This document shows, one piece after another, positions 20,356 to 29,044 of a stretch of DNA of 64,000 nucleotides (position 1 is the stretch's first letter; each line of letters opens with the position of its first letter). The notes beneath the pieces are model-generated. The model did not search any database and was not told where the DNA came from. It saw only the letters and a list, made by a program, of their open reading frames with translations. This stretch comes from JAUNBG01 sp964442735 (GTDB taxonomy: Bacteria; Planctomycetota; Planctomycetia; Pirellulales; Thermoguttaceae). Location: positions 23,278-87,277 of the forward strand of contig CAYUAP010000003.1 of NCBI GenBank assembly GCA_964442735.1, given 5' to 3'. Both the position numbers and the translations under genes were made by a program.

Positions 20356-20745
20356 TTATTGATATTCCCAAAATCTTATAATAGCCCATTGAATAACAAA
20401 ATAGATGGTCATTCCCAGCACAATCAGGATTCCCCAAAGTACTAACATGGACGAAGTACTCCATATGCCAAATCGAAAGAGCATTACCATTATTTTATAG
20501 AGTTCTTTAAGTCCACCGGTAATGGAAAGAAACAGGTATCCCCACATACAAATGCAAATAAATAAAGTCATACGCATATAACGTGCGGCCAGAATTTTGT
20601 CATCTTCTGCAAGATTGTTATTTTTAAATCCGCGATAAATATCGTACCACCCCCATATAAACCAACCGGTCAATAAAATGATAGGGTAATACCATCACGG
20701 CCAACGTCGAACGTCCATATTATCTGCCAAATAAGGAGTATACAT
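20356..20745 (-). pseudogene. Small membrane protein gene with internal TGA stop
   Basis: Read on the minus strand from ATG 20743-20745, the frame gives MYTPYLADNMDVRRWP, a TGA stop at 20695-20697, then WYYPIILLTGWFIWGWYDIYRG and on to a natural end. The downstream part has three hydrophobic helices (LFICICMWGYLFLSI, MLFRFGIWSTSSMLVLWGILIVLG and YFVIQWAIIRF). The hydrophobic, Trp-rich reading before and after the stop fits a single TGG-to-TGA change. TGA is a normal stop elsewhere in the window, so recoding is unlikely. Family not recognised. A shorter product from the in-frame TTG at 20673 is possible. Confidence 0.45.
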
Positions 20746-21189
20746 CCAAGGTCAAGGAGTGATAATACAAAACTCTTTTCCATCTCCACCGTTTGTATGA
20801 AATCATTTCTCAAGAGGTATTTTTTATTGTAACCGTTCACGGATATAAAGTGAAACTATGGATAACACTGATTTTTACGGATAGTTTTTGGCAAACAAAC
20901 TTTTTAATGATAACTATATTCAATTATTTATTGTAAAATATAGTATTTTATGGTAGACTATCTGTGGTTATCCGTGGTTCCAAAATCGTTTGTGAATGGT
21001 TACAATATTTTCATGTTGTGGTGTTTTAAATTTTGCTGCGGTTAATTGAAGGTTTCAGAATCTCAATTGCCCTGCTCGAACTGATGGCAGTTGTCATTAC
21101 AATCCTGTTTCGTCAGACAAAAAAGGGTAAACCGTTATTGATTTACCAAAATTTTACTGATTTACCATTATATAAAGTGTGAAATAAAT
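20746..21189. other. Intergenic region upstream of nrdG
   Basis: Holds the dispersed repeat (20829-21003). Just downstream (about 21053-21128) is a short stretch that reads EGFRISIALLELMAVVITIL in one frame, faintly like the N-terminal helix of prepilin/DUF1559 proteins but without a start codon or continuing frame. No other gene is seen. Confidence 0.4.
20829..21003 (+). repeat. Dispersed palindromic repeat, copy 1
   Basis: A 175-bp element starting gtaaccgttcacggat and ending gtgaatggttac. The two ends are imperfect inverted repeats of about 55 bp around an A/T-rich core, so the whole element can fold into one long hairpin. Related copies are at 30668-30834 (inverted), 37311-37517 and 63945-64000 (cut by the window end), with degraded relatives at about 24636-24695 and 56579-56656. 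No transposase is encoded, so a MITE-like or REP/BIME-like non-autonomous element is the best description. Confidence 0.8.
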
Positions 21190-21873
21190 ATGAAAATCGG
21201 CGGTTTGCAAAAGTTTTCTCTACTGGATTATCCAGAGAAGATCTGCGCCATTGTGTTTACATTGGGCTGTAATTTTCGTTGTCCTTTTTGCCATAATCCG
21301 GTTCTGGTTCAGGGTTCGAATATTGCGATAGACGAGAAGGAGTTCTTTTCCTTTTTGTCTTCACGTATTGGGCGCCTGGACGGCGTTTGTATAACCGGTG
21401 GTGAACCACTTTTACAGAACGATCTCATAGCTTTTTTAAGACGTATCAAACAGCTTGAATTATTGGTGAAACTTGATACCAACGGCTCTCTTCCTGAAAA
21501 ACTCGAACCGATCTTGAAGGATGGACTCGTCGATTATATTGCAATGGATATCAAAAATTCGCCAGAAAAATATCCAGAAACAATCAATAATCAAAATATA
21601 TCAATTAATTCTGTTCGAGAAAGTATTCAACTCATACTTAAAAGTGGTATTCAATACGAATTTCGAACAACTTTAGTACGAGAATTTCATACACGTGACG
21701 ATATTCACAAAATTGGACAATGGTTACGCGGTTCCCTTGTGTACTATCTACAGAACTTCCGTGATTCTGGAAACATACTTGATTCTCGAACAATGCACTC
21801 TTTTTCAGAAAAGGAATTAGTAGAAATGAAAACTGTTGCACAAGAATATTTTCGGTCTGTTTTTATCCGTTAA
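21190..21873 (+). CDS. nrdG: Anaerobic ribonucleotide reductase-activating radical SAM protein
   Basis: A 227-residue radical SAM enzyme that installs the glycyl radical on class III ribonucleotide reductase. The [4Fe-4S] motif CNFRCPFC (Cys 27, 31, 34; CX3CX2C) is followed by the SAM-binding GGEPLL and by DTNGSLP and DYIAMDIKN, typical of the longer NrdG-like activases (TIGR02495 type). It lies upstream of nrdD, separated by a 510-base leader that contains a cobalamin riboswitch, so it is outside the control of that switch unless transcription reads through. Its ATG is preceded only by a weak ribosome site. Confidence 0.88.
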   Translation: MKIGGLQKFSLLDYPEKICAIVFTLGCNFRCPFCHNPVLVQGSNIAIDEKEFFSFLSSRIGRLDGVCITGGEPLLQNDLIAFLRRIKQLELLVKLDTNGSLPEKLEPILKDGLVDYIAMDIKNSPEKYPETINNQNISINSVRESIQLILKSGIQYEFRTTLVREFHTRDDIHKIGQWLRGSLVYYLQNFRDSGNILDSRTMHSFSEKELVEMKTVAQEYFRSVFIR

Positions 21874-21924
21874 TAACTTCTTATTTTTATACGGAATTAC
21901 CTCTTAAACTTTTTGGGGTAGTGC

Positions 21925-21952
21925 TTGACTTTATAAAATTTTTAGATATAGT
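21925..21952 (+). promoter_or_regulatory. Promoter of the nrdD riboswitch leader
   Basis: TTGACT at 21925-21930 and TATAGT at 21947-21952, 16 bases apart. The predicted start (about 21959) is only a few bases before the 5' strand of the riboswitch P1 stem, which supports both calls. Confidence 0.65.
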
Positions 21953-21962
21953 ATGTACTAAA

Positions 21963-22217
21963 TGTAGTCGTACGGTGATTTATTGATACTATATCTGTAC
22001 TATCAATAATTAACAGGGAATCCGGTACAATCCGGAACGGTCCTCGCCGCTGTAAATGAAAATGTCCTTTGACAGTAAAATATTCCATCTTCTTCACGTT
22101 CTTTCAGAACGGTTGACCATTGTCGTTAAGACGACGAGAAGGTCTCCGGAATATTTTATCGGAGTCGATTATTGGAATCGCATCGGTTTCATAAGTCAGA
22201 AAACCTGCCGTACTACA
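21963..22217 (+). promoter_or_regulatory. Cobalamin riboswitch upstream of nrdD
   Basis: The aptamer shows the conserved core gggaatccggt, aatccgg and gccgctgtaa, and near its 3' end the B12 box gtcagaaaacctgcc (22196-22210). Closing stem P1 can be drawn between 21963-21975 (tgtag, 3-base bulge, tacgg) and 22208-22217 (ccgtactaca). The leader continues to the nrdD start at 22384. Cobalamin binding is expected to turn nrdD off; the expression platform was not resolved. In other bacteria such switches control B12-independent reductases when a B12-dependent class II enzyme also exists. Confidence 0.8.
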
Positions 22218-22307
22218 GACGGCGACATTTCGCGAGACGACGAAAGGTCACGAGATATCGGGAATTACTTGGAGGACGCTTGAAATCAAAAGGAACGATA
22301 ATTTAAT

Positions 22308-22355
22308 ATTCAAGTATGGCCAAATTCAAGTATATCCAAATTCAAGTATGTCCGA
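22308..22355. repeat. 16-bp tandem repeat, 3 copies, in nrdD leader
   Basis: Three head-to-tail copies of attcaagtatggccaa with small changes (22308, 22324, 22340) lie between the riboswitch and the nrdD ribosome-binding site. A fourth partial copy (attcaagg) contributes the ribosome site itself at about 22368-22376. The period matches the 16-bp repeat at 19989, but the sequence differs. Confidence 0.85.
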
Positions 22356-22383
22356 ACAGTTTTAATATATTCAAGGAGTTTTT

Positions 22384-24594
22384 ATGTACTGTGTACTCAA
22401 ACGGGACGGCCAGTATGTCGATTTTAATCTTTCTAAAATATGTGTCGCAATTACAATGGCCTTTGAGGCGCAAAAACGTCAGTATAATAATGATATTATT
22501 CAAATGCTGGCATTGAAGGTCACCTCTGATTATGAGACAAAAATACATGATAATGTGATTTCCGTTGAAGAGATACAGGACAGTGTCGAGAGGGTATTAA
22601 TTCGTGCCGGATATGAAGACGTAGCCAAGGCATATATTCTTTATCGCAAACAGCATGAAAACATTCGTAATATGAAATCAACCATTCTGGATTATAAAAA
22701 ATTGGTTGATAAATACGTCAAGGAAACCGATTGGCGTGTTAAGGAAAATTCGACGGTGACTTATTCCGTTGGGGGGCTTATATTGAGTAATTCAGGAGCG
22801 ATCACCGCGAATTATTGGCTTTCGGAGGTCTATGATCCTGAAATAGCCGATGCCCATCGGAATGCCGACATTCATCTCCATGATCTTTCCATGTTGACAG
22901 GGTATTGTGCTGGCTGGTCTCTTCATCAACTTCTTATAGAAGGACTTGGCGGTATTCAGGGCAAAATCACTTCCTGTCCGGCCCGGCATTTGGCAACGCT
23001 CTGTAATCAAATGGTCAATTTCCTCGGTATTATGCAGAACGAGTGGGCAGGCGCACAAGCGTTTTCTTCCTTCGATACCTATTTGGCCCCATTTATTCGA
23101 ACCGACAAACTTTCTTATGACGCCGTAAAAAAATGTATCGAATCCTTTATCTACGGTGTGAATACGCCAAGTCGATGGGGAACACAGGCTCCTTTTTCCA
23201 ATATTACGCTTGATTGGACGGTACCCGGCGACCTTGCCGAACAAAAAGCAATTGTCGGTGGTCGGGAAATGGACTTTACCTACGGAGATTGTCAAAAAGA
23301 AATGGATATGGTCAACCGGGCTTTTATCGAGATTATGCTTGAGGGTGATGCCAACGGACGCGGATTCCAATATCCGATTCCAACCTATTCGATTACAGAT
23401 CGTTTCGACTGGTCTGATACACTGAACAATCGACTTCTATTTGAAATGACTGCCAAATATGGAACACCCTATTTTTCCAATTATGTCAATAGCGAAATGA
23501 AACCGGACGACGTTCGCAGTATGTGCTGTCGTTTACGATTGGATTTACGCGAACTTCGCAAGAAGTCGGGGGGATACTTCGGAAGTGGAGAAAGTACGGG
23601 CAGTATCGGTGTGGTCACTATAAATATGCCGCGAATCGCTTATTTGGCTACAGATGAAGAAGACTTCTATCGTCGGTTGGATCGACTCATGGATCTTGCC
23701 GCACGGTCACTCAAGATCAAACGTAAAGTAATTACCAAACTTCTCAACGAAGGACTTTATCCCTATACCAAGTATTATTTGGGTACATTTGCCAACCATT
23801 TTTCGACAATAGGATTGGTCGGAATGAATGAAGTTGGCCTGAATGCCAAATGGCTTGGACACAATATGACAGACCCTAAAACACAAGCAATGGCAAAAGA
23901 AGTTCTTCTACACATGCGAGATCGACTGTCCGATTATCAGGAGCAATACGGAGATCTCTATAATCTGGAAGCAACACCCGCCGAGTCTACCGCCTATCGA
24001 TTGGCTCTACATGATGTCGAACAATATCCGAATATAAAAACAGCATCGTCAATGGATACAAATACAGAAAAAATAAAAGCACCTTATTATACTAACAGTT
24101 CACATCTTCCTGTAGGTTCTACGGACGATATTTTTGAAGCACTCGATGCCCAGGACGAACTTCAAACACTTTATACCTCTGGAACAGTGTTTCATGCCTT
24201 TTTGGGTGAAAAACTTTCCGGCTGGAAATCGGCAGCAAATCTCGTACGAAAGATAGCTGAAAACTATCGACTTCCTTATTATACATTATCGCCAACATAT
24301 TCGATTTGTCCGAAACATGGTTATCTACAAGGCGAAGTTCATCAATGCCCCCATTGTAACGAAGTAACCGAAATCTATAGTCGGATCACCGGCTATTATC
24401 GACCAGTCGGAAACTGGAACGATGGAAAGGCGCAGGAATTTAAAGATCGTAAAGTTTATCATCTGAAAGCGGAAAATGAACCCGATTCCACTACAAATGT
24501 TTCCTTTGTTCCCATACTGTATACCAATGAAGGGCTACCTCATTCAGTAGAAACGGTATCACTTTCTTCGATAAAACCTATTGGTAATGTATAA
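22384..24594 (+). CDS. nrdD: Anaerobic (class III) ribonucleoside-triphosphate reductase
   Basis: Makes dNTPs under anaerobic conditions using a glycyl radical. The 736-residue protein has an N-terminal ATP-cone (about residues 1-95) for allosteric control, a catalytic ten-stranded barrel (NTPSRWGTQAPFSNITLDW, GFQYPIPTYSI, YFSNYVNSEMKPDDVRSMCCR), a C-terminal zinc site (CPKHGY and CPHC), and the radical motif RITGYYRP with Gly about residue 670. The enzyme is destroyed by oxygen, so the organism is anaerobic or has anaerobic phases. The start is ATG 22384 behind aaggag. It lies directly after a cobalamin riboswitch. Its last five codons including the stop are exactly duplicated (15 bp, 24580-24609) just past the gene. 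Confidence 0.95.
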   Translation: MYCVLKRDGQYVDFNLSKICVAITMAFEAQKRQYNNDIIQMLALKVTSDYETKIHDNVISVEEIQDSVERVLIRAGYEDVAKAYILYRKQHENIRNMKSTILDYKKLVDKYVKETDWRVKENSTVTYSVGGLILSNSGAITANYWLSEVYDPEIADAHRNADIHLHDLSMLTGYCAGWSLHQLLIEGLGGIQGKITSCPARHLATLCNQMVNFLGIMQNEWAGAQAFSSFDTYLAPFIRTDKLSYDAVKKCIESFIYGVNTPSRWGTQAPFSNITLDWTVPGDLAEQKAIVGGREMDFTYGDCQKEMDMVNRAFIEIMLEGDANGRGFQYPIPTYSITDRFDWSDTLNNRLLFEMTAKYGTPYFSNYVNSEMKPDDVRSMCCRLRLDLRELRKKSGGYFGSGESTGSIGVVTINMPRIAYLATDEEDFYRRLDRLMDLAARSLKIKRKVITKLLNEGLYPYTKYYLGTFANHFSTIGLVGMNEVGLNAKWLGHNMTDPKTQAMAKEVLLHMRDRLSDYQEQYGDLYNLEATPAESTAYRLALHDVEQYPNIKTASSMDTNTEKIKAPYYTNSSHLPVGSTDDIFEALDAQDELQTLYTSGTVFHAFLGEKLSGWKSAANLVRKIAENYRLPYYTLSPTYSICPKHGYLQGEVHQCPHCNEVTEIYSRITGYYRPVGNWNDGKAQEFKDRKVYHLKAENEPDSTTNVSFVPILYTNEGLPHSVETVSLSSIKPIGNV

Positions 24595-24609
24595 ATTGGT
24601 AATGTATAA
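24580..24609. repeat. 15-bp exact tandem duplication at nrdD stop
   Basis: attggtaatgtataa occurs twice in a row, the first copy holding the nrdD stop codon. The protein is unaffected because the extra copy lies after the stop. Confidence 0.9.
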
Positions 24610-24635
24610 ATTTTCCGACTGTAAATGATTTTATA

Positions 24636-24695
24636 TCCAAGAATAATATTGATTTTTATGGATAGTCCTTTATAAAACAAATTTTTTATGACAAT
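24636..24695 (+). repeat. Degraded relative of the dispersed palindromic repeat
   Basis: The stretch with aataatattgatttttatgg followed by atagt and ttttttatgaca matches the left half of the element at 20829 and 37311 (acactgattttcacggatag, then actttttatgata) but lacks the right half. It sits between nrdD and the metE leader. Confidence 0.45.
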
Positions 24696-24855
24696 ATCCT
24701 CATAATATACTTGAGAGGCTTGTGATTACAAAATACTATAAATTTCGACAACCCCCCTGCTTTTTCCATAAAGTCCACAGCTTAAAAAATGTATTATAAT
24801 ACGGACATCGTCCTTTCATGTTAAGGGCGGTCATTTTCATCTGTTAATCAGACTC

Positions 24856-24883
24856 TTTACAAAAGGGAAGCATATCATATAAT
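24856..24883 (+). promoter_or_regulatory. Promoter of the metE riboswitch leader
   Basis: TTTACA at 24856-24861 and TATAAT at 24878-24883, 16 bases apart. The predicted start (about 24890) lies about 10 bases before the riboswitch P1 stem. Confidence 0.65.
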
Positions 24884-24900
24884 ATCATTGGATTTGTTTT

Positions 24901-25059
24901 ATCTCGCGAAACGGAAGACGGTGAAAAACCATCACGGACGCGCCACTGTAACCGATATATAAACCGCCAAGTCACTGGATTATTCGGGAAGGCTTGGAAT
25001 CAAGGTTCGGAAGTCAGAAGACGTCGCGAGATTCATATAGTTGCACGACTATCTCGCGA
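24901..25059 (+). promoter_or_regulatory. Cobalamin riboswitch with visible switching stem, upstream of metE
   Basis: The core reads acggtgaaaaaccatcacgg, cgccactgtaa, gccaagtcactgg, gggaaggcttgg and the B12 box aagtcagaagacgtcg. The 9-base strand tcgcgagat (25024-25032) can pair with either of two identical partners, atctcgcga at 24901-24909 (P1 closed, ligand-bound state) or atctcgcga at 25051-25059 (alternative hairpin, 18-base loop). Such mutually exclusive pairing is how these switches report ligand. No T run follows the alternative hairpin, so translational control or an unseen downstream terminator is likelier than direct attenuation. B12 should repress metE. Confidence 0.88.
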
Positions 25060-25175
25060 TTGGAAAGAACGTGTTAGGGGAATCGGCTTATATATTTTTG
25101 TCGGTTCACCTTATTGTACGCCCATTTATTTCGAGTTGTCGTTGCTCCACAACTTAATTGAAAAGGAGTAACCGA

Positions 25176-27446
25176 ATGAAAACACATGTTTTAGGATTCC
25201 CGCGAATGGGACTTCATCGAGAGTTAAAGTTTGCTCTCGAATCTTATTGGAAAAAAATTTATACTCTGGACGAACTCTTGGAGGTCAGTCGGAATTTGCG
25301 CTTTAGACATTGGCAAATTCAACAAGACGCCGGATTGTCTCTGGTTGCGACCGGCGATTTTTCCTGGTATGATCATGTACTGGATATGGCCGTAATGCTT
25401 GGAGCAATTCCGGCACGTTTTCGTCATTTACCAGAAAATAGCGCAGAAGCCTATTTCAGTATGGCTCGTGGAAATCAGGATACGAATATTCCCGCAATGG
25501 AAATGACTAAATGGTTCGATACGAATTATCATTATATTGTTCCTGAAATAGATTCCAATTACAAACCAATATTAGCTTCTACTAAAATATTTGAGGAAAC
25601 ACAAGAAGCACGAGATGCCGAATTTAACGTTAAACCGATTCTTTTGGGACCGATAACGTTTCTTGCCCTCAGTAAAGGTATCAATGGCTTTGATCCCTGG
25701 AATAAATTACCTCAACTCGTTTCTATCTATGAAGAGATTATCGCAAAACTTGCGAAGAGTACTGAATGGATTCAAATCGACGAACCTGTTTTGTGTTCTG
25801 ATATGACCGCAAACATGCGGGAGAATTTCACAAATACCTGGCATCGGTTGAATGCGTCTGCCGGAAACGTAAAACTTCTATTAACGACCTACTTCGACGA
25901 TCTGGATGATAATCTTGATATTGCTTTGGATTCACACAGTGCGGGACTTCACCTTGACCTTGTGCGTGGTGGACGAAATATTGACGACATACTCGAACGT
26001 TTTCCTGAATCAATGATTCTTTCTGCCGGTATTGTCGATGGGAGAAATATCTGGCGTAACGATTACGTAAAGTCTTGGAAAATATTAAGTAAAATCGATG
26101 CAAAACTTGGTATGGATCGTATGATGATCGGATCAAGTTGTTCACTACTGCATTGTCCAATATCCCTGGAAACAGAAAAAGAACTTGATGCAGAACTAAA
26201 AAGCTGGTTCACCTTCTCAACGGAAAAATGCCGGGAGATTGTCGAACTTTCCGAGATTACAGAACAGAAGGAATTGGGCGAGGCTGGTATGAATAACCAG
26301 TTTATAATCCAATCGCGTCATGGGAGTACTCGTGTTCATAACAAGGATGTAAAAAAACGTTGTTCAGAAGTTTTGGAATCAATGAAACATCGTACAAGTT
26401 CCTATCCGGACCGTAAAAAAGCACAAAGCTGGCTTAATCTTCCTCTCTTTCCGACGACAACGATTGGCTCGTTTCCACAAACAGACGAAATTCGTCGTTT
26501 TCGAAAGGACTTAATGTTAGGAAAAGTCGATGCGAGGAATTATAATGACTTTATTCAATGGTCCATAAAATTCACAATTCAAAAGCAGGAAGAAATTGGT
26601 TTGGATGTTCTCGTTCATGGTGAACCAGAACGAAACGATATGGTAAAATACTTTGGCGATCAACTAAATGGATTCTGTACAACGCATAATGGTTGGGTTC
26701 AAAGCTATGGAAGCCGCTGTGTCAAACCTCCCGTCATCTATGGTGACGTTTCCCGTCCTTCTCCCATGACGATTTCCTGGATTCGATATGCGCAATCATG
26801 TACGGATAAGCCGGTAAAAGGAATGTTGACCGGTCCAGTAACAATTCTGTGCTGGAGTTTCGTTCGCGATGATCTGGATCGTTCCGAAGTATGCCAACAG
26901 ATTGCACTTGCAATGCGGGATGAAGTCAACGATCTGGAAAATGCAGGTATTCGCATTATTCAAATCGATGAAGCTGCTTTAAGCGAAGGATGCCCCATTA
27001 AGGCGAAAAAGAGAGCAGACTATTTCAAATGGGCTGTTGACGCTTTTCGTTTGACAACTTCCGGGGTTCAGGATTCAACTCAAATACATTCCCATATGTG
27101 CTATAGCGAGTTTAATAAAATGATCCGCGCTATTGCTGACATGGACGCCGATGTTATTAGTATCGAATCAAGTCGAAGCAAAATGGAACTGCTTGAAGCT
27201 TTTCGAGATTTTGAATATCCCAATGAAATTGGGCCAGGCGTTTATGATATTCACAGTCCCCGTATCCCTTCTAAAGAAGAAATATTGGAATTACTACAAA
27301 AGGCAGTGAAACTTGTACCGATAGAACGACTTTGGGTTAATCCCGACTGCGGCTTAAAAACTCGACAATGGGAAGAAATTATTCCTTCTCTGACAAATTT
27401 AGTAGAGGCGGCACGTGAAATGCGTAAACTCTATCAGAAAAAATAG
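25176..27446 (+). CDS. metE: Cobalamin-independent methionine synthase
   Basis: Transfers a methyl group from methyl-tetrahydropteroyl-polyglutamate to homocysteine without B12. The 756-residue protein has both barrels: the N-terminal one (GFPRMGLHRELKFALESYW) and the catalytic C-terminal one starting LFPTTTIGSFPQT. Zinc ligands are His and Cys in IHSHMCYSEF and Cys in NPDCGLKTR, with the substrate-binding IESSRS between them. Start ATG 25176 follows aaggag at 25163-25168; an in-frame TTG at 25158 would overlap that site and is rejected. A small hairpin (agttgt/acaact) just upstream exposes ctcc, which could mask the ggag. Regulated by the preceding cobalamin riboswitch. Confidence 0.96.
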   Translation: MKTHVLGFPRMGLHRELKFALESYWKKIYTLDELLEVSRNLRFRHWQIQQDAGLSLVATGDFSWYDHVLDMAVMLGAIPARFRHLPENSAEAYFSMARGNQDTNIPAMEMTKWFDTNYHYIVPEIDSNYKPILASTKIFEETQEARDAEFNVKPILLGPITFLALSKGINGFDPWNKLPQLVSIYEEIIAKLAKSTEWIQIDEPVLCSDMTANMRENFTNTWHRLNASAGNVKLLLTTYFDDLDDNLDIALDSHSAGLHLDLVRGGRNIDDILERFPESMILSAGIVDGRNIWRNDYVKSWKILSKIDAKLGMDRMMIGSSCSLLHCPISLETEKELDAELKSWFTFSTEKCREIVELSEITEQKELGEAGMNNQFIIQSRHGSTRVHNKDVKKRCSEVLESMKHRTSSYPDRKKAQSWLNLPLFPTTTIGSFPQTDEIRRFRKDLMLGKVDARNYNDFIQWSIKFTIQKQEEIGLDVLVHGEPERNDMVKYFGDQLNGFCTTHNGWVQSYGSRCVKPPVIYGDVSRPSPMTISWIRYAQSCTDKPVKGMLTGPVTILCWSFVRDDLDRSEVCQQIALAMRDEVNDLENAGIRIIQIDEAALSEGCPIKAKKRADYFKWAVDAFRLTTSGVQDSTQIHSHMCYSEFNKMIRAIADMDADVISIESSRSKMELLEAFRDFEYPNEIGPGVYDIHSPRIPSKEEILELLQKAVKLVPIERLWVNPDCGLKTRQWEEIIPSLTNLVEAAREMRKLYQKK

Positions 27447-27745
27447 ATAATGCCAAATTATTAAGCAAAAGGGAATCACTAACAGTCAGACACTGTTTGA
27501 CAGAGGCGATTCCTGCCAAAATAGATATTATGGAAGCCGTTTGTTTCGAGCTAAAACCGAATAAATATATTCTTGTTCACTATGGGGAAAAGATTATATC
27601 CAATCACTTTATTTCGAGAAATCTTTCAGTCATCTTAATATGGATATATGCTATTGGGAAAATATCAATGATTCCGAAATATCATGGAGTCATCAATACT
27701 TTTCCCCTATTGTAAATGGATTTTAACAGCGTTATTTAATACTCG
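27447..27745. other. Intergenic region after metE
   Basis: About 300 bases with no convincing gene. A nested hairpin lies at about 27470-27514 (outer ggaatc/gattcc, inner aacagt/actgtt) without a T run. At the right end a 14-bp unit gttatttaatactc is repeated at 27731 and 27745, spanning the stop codon of the aldo/keto reductase. Confidence 0.45.
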
Positions 27746-28585
27746 TTATTTAATACTCGTTATAAATTCAACTGTTTCCGGATCATAATGCGAGAAAAAG
27801 ACACTCTCATTTTTATCCAGTGAAACAATCTGCTTCATTTCCTCGTCCGACAAGATAAAATCGAAGACGTCAAGATTTTCCACCATTCGCTCTTTGTGTG
27901 TCGATTTTGGAATAACTATAATTCCCTGTTGAATGAAAAATCTTAAAGCAACCTGTGCGACCGATTTATGATGTCGTTGACCAATTCCTGTCAGAACTTC
28001 ATTTTTAAAGAAGTTATTGCGTCCTTCGGCAAGAGGTCCCCAGGATTCCTGTTGCACTCCATACTTCTTCATGAAATTATGAGCCTTAATCTGTTGAAAG
28101 AAAACATGTGTCTCCACTTGATTGACGGCAGGAATGATATCGACAAACTTGCAAAAATCAACCAAGCGATCCGGATAGAAATTACTGACACCAATAGCAC
28201 GCAATTTACCGGCTTTATATGCTTCCTGCATTGCACGCCAGGTTCCATAATAATCGTTAAAAGGCTGATGAATCAGGAGCAGATCAATATAATCACTTTT
28301 GAGAAGTCGCAAAGATTCGTCAATCGACACTTTCGCCTTTTCATATCCACCATTTGTGATCCAGACTTTAGTGGTCAGAAAAATATCTTCTCGTGGAACA
28401 CCACAAATTTTTATCGCCTCGCCAACTCCACTTTCATTATGATATCCTTGTGCAGTATCAATGGAACGATAACCGACACTAATAGCGTCAAGAACACAAC
28501 GTTGACATTCCTCAGGTGTAATCTGATAGACGCCATAACCAAGTATAGGCATCTCGACGCCATTATTGAGCTTTACTGTTTGCAT
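27746..28585 (-). CDS. Aldo/keto reductase
   Basis: An NADPH-dependent cytoplasmic oxidoreductase of 279 residues that reduces aldehydes or ketones. The catalytic tetrad is visible: Asp in SIDTAQGY, Tyr in QGYHNE, Lys in LTTKVW and His in LLIHQP. The C-terminal NADP-binding stretch is VIPKSTHKERMVEN. It resembles 2,5-diketo-D-gluconate-reductase-type enzymes; the true substrate is unknown. A longer start 11 codons upstream exists, but ATG at 28583-28585 is preferred because aaggag lies 9 bases before it and family homology starts at TVKLNNGVEMP. A weak TTGTAA-16-TACATT pair lies about 40-70 bases upstream. Confidence 0.9.
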   Translation of the reverse strand: MQTVKLNNGVEMPILGYGVYQITPEECQRCVLDAISVGYRSIDTAQGYHNESGVGEAIKICGVPREDIFLTTKVWITNGGYEKAKVSIDESLRLLKSDYIDLLLIHQPFNDYYGTWRAMQEAYKAGKLRAIGVSNFYPDRLVDFCKFVDIIPAVNQVETHVFFQQIKAHNFMKKYGVQQESWGPLAEGRNNFFKNEVLTGIGQRHHKSVAQVALRFFIQQGIIVIPKSTHKERMVENLDVFDFILSDEEMKQIVSLDKNESVFFSHYDPETVEFITSIK

Positions 28586-28667
28586 TTTCTGTTTCTCCTT
28601 GTTTACCTTTGTATTCAATGTATTATCCTTTTATCCATTTACAATTATTAAATGGTATCTACCAACA

Positions 28668-28982
28668 TTATTCTACAATATACCATTTTATAGTAAATAT
28701 TTGCGGCCTGAAACACCCCATCAGGAAGGGTTCTTGATCATGCCGTTTCGATTGTATCAATTTGATCGTATCAATGCCATGGGGATGGTCAAAATAATCA
28801 TTGATGAAATTTCCGGCAAGCTGAAATAAAATCGCCCCGGTAATAACCTGGAAAACCATACTCCACTGTACTTCCACTTGTATGGAATAAAGCCAAAAAC
28901 ATACAAGGATCACTGGCACTGCCGACACTGGAATAGACCAGGGATGTGTGGCTATCAACCATTTTTCTAAATTTACATTCAT
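28668..28982 (-). pseudogene. UbiA-family prenyltransferase N-terminal remnant
   Basis: Encodes only 104 residues, whereas UbiA/MenA-type membrane prenyltransferases are about 290-310. The first 72 residues match the family start: WLIATHPWSIPVSAVPVI, then GAILFQLAGNFINDYFDHPHGID, which contains the NDxxD prenyl-diphosphate/metal motif. After that the similarity fades and the frame ends. The second Asp-rich motif and seven or so helices are missing, and no continuation was found downstream, where the aldo/keto reductase lies. This is best explained as the remnant of a menA-like quinone biosynthesis gene. Confidence 0.65.
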
Positions 28983-29044
28983 TTATCACCGAACTCAATC
29001 GCAATATGATTTCACATAAATCGGAATGAAATTATCCAAGTATT

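Noticed and set aside
21310..21330. tRNA T-arm-like ggttcgaat
   Set aside because: It lies inside the nrdG coding frame and no cloverleaf can be drawn around it.
22056..22283. 75-residue open frame before nrdD
   Set aside because: It lies entirely within the cobalamin riboswitch leader and has no family features.
27497..27715. 72-residue open frame after metE
   Set aside because: No ribosome site, no recognisable family, and atypical composition in a region with only hairpins.
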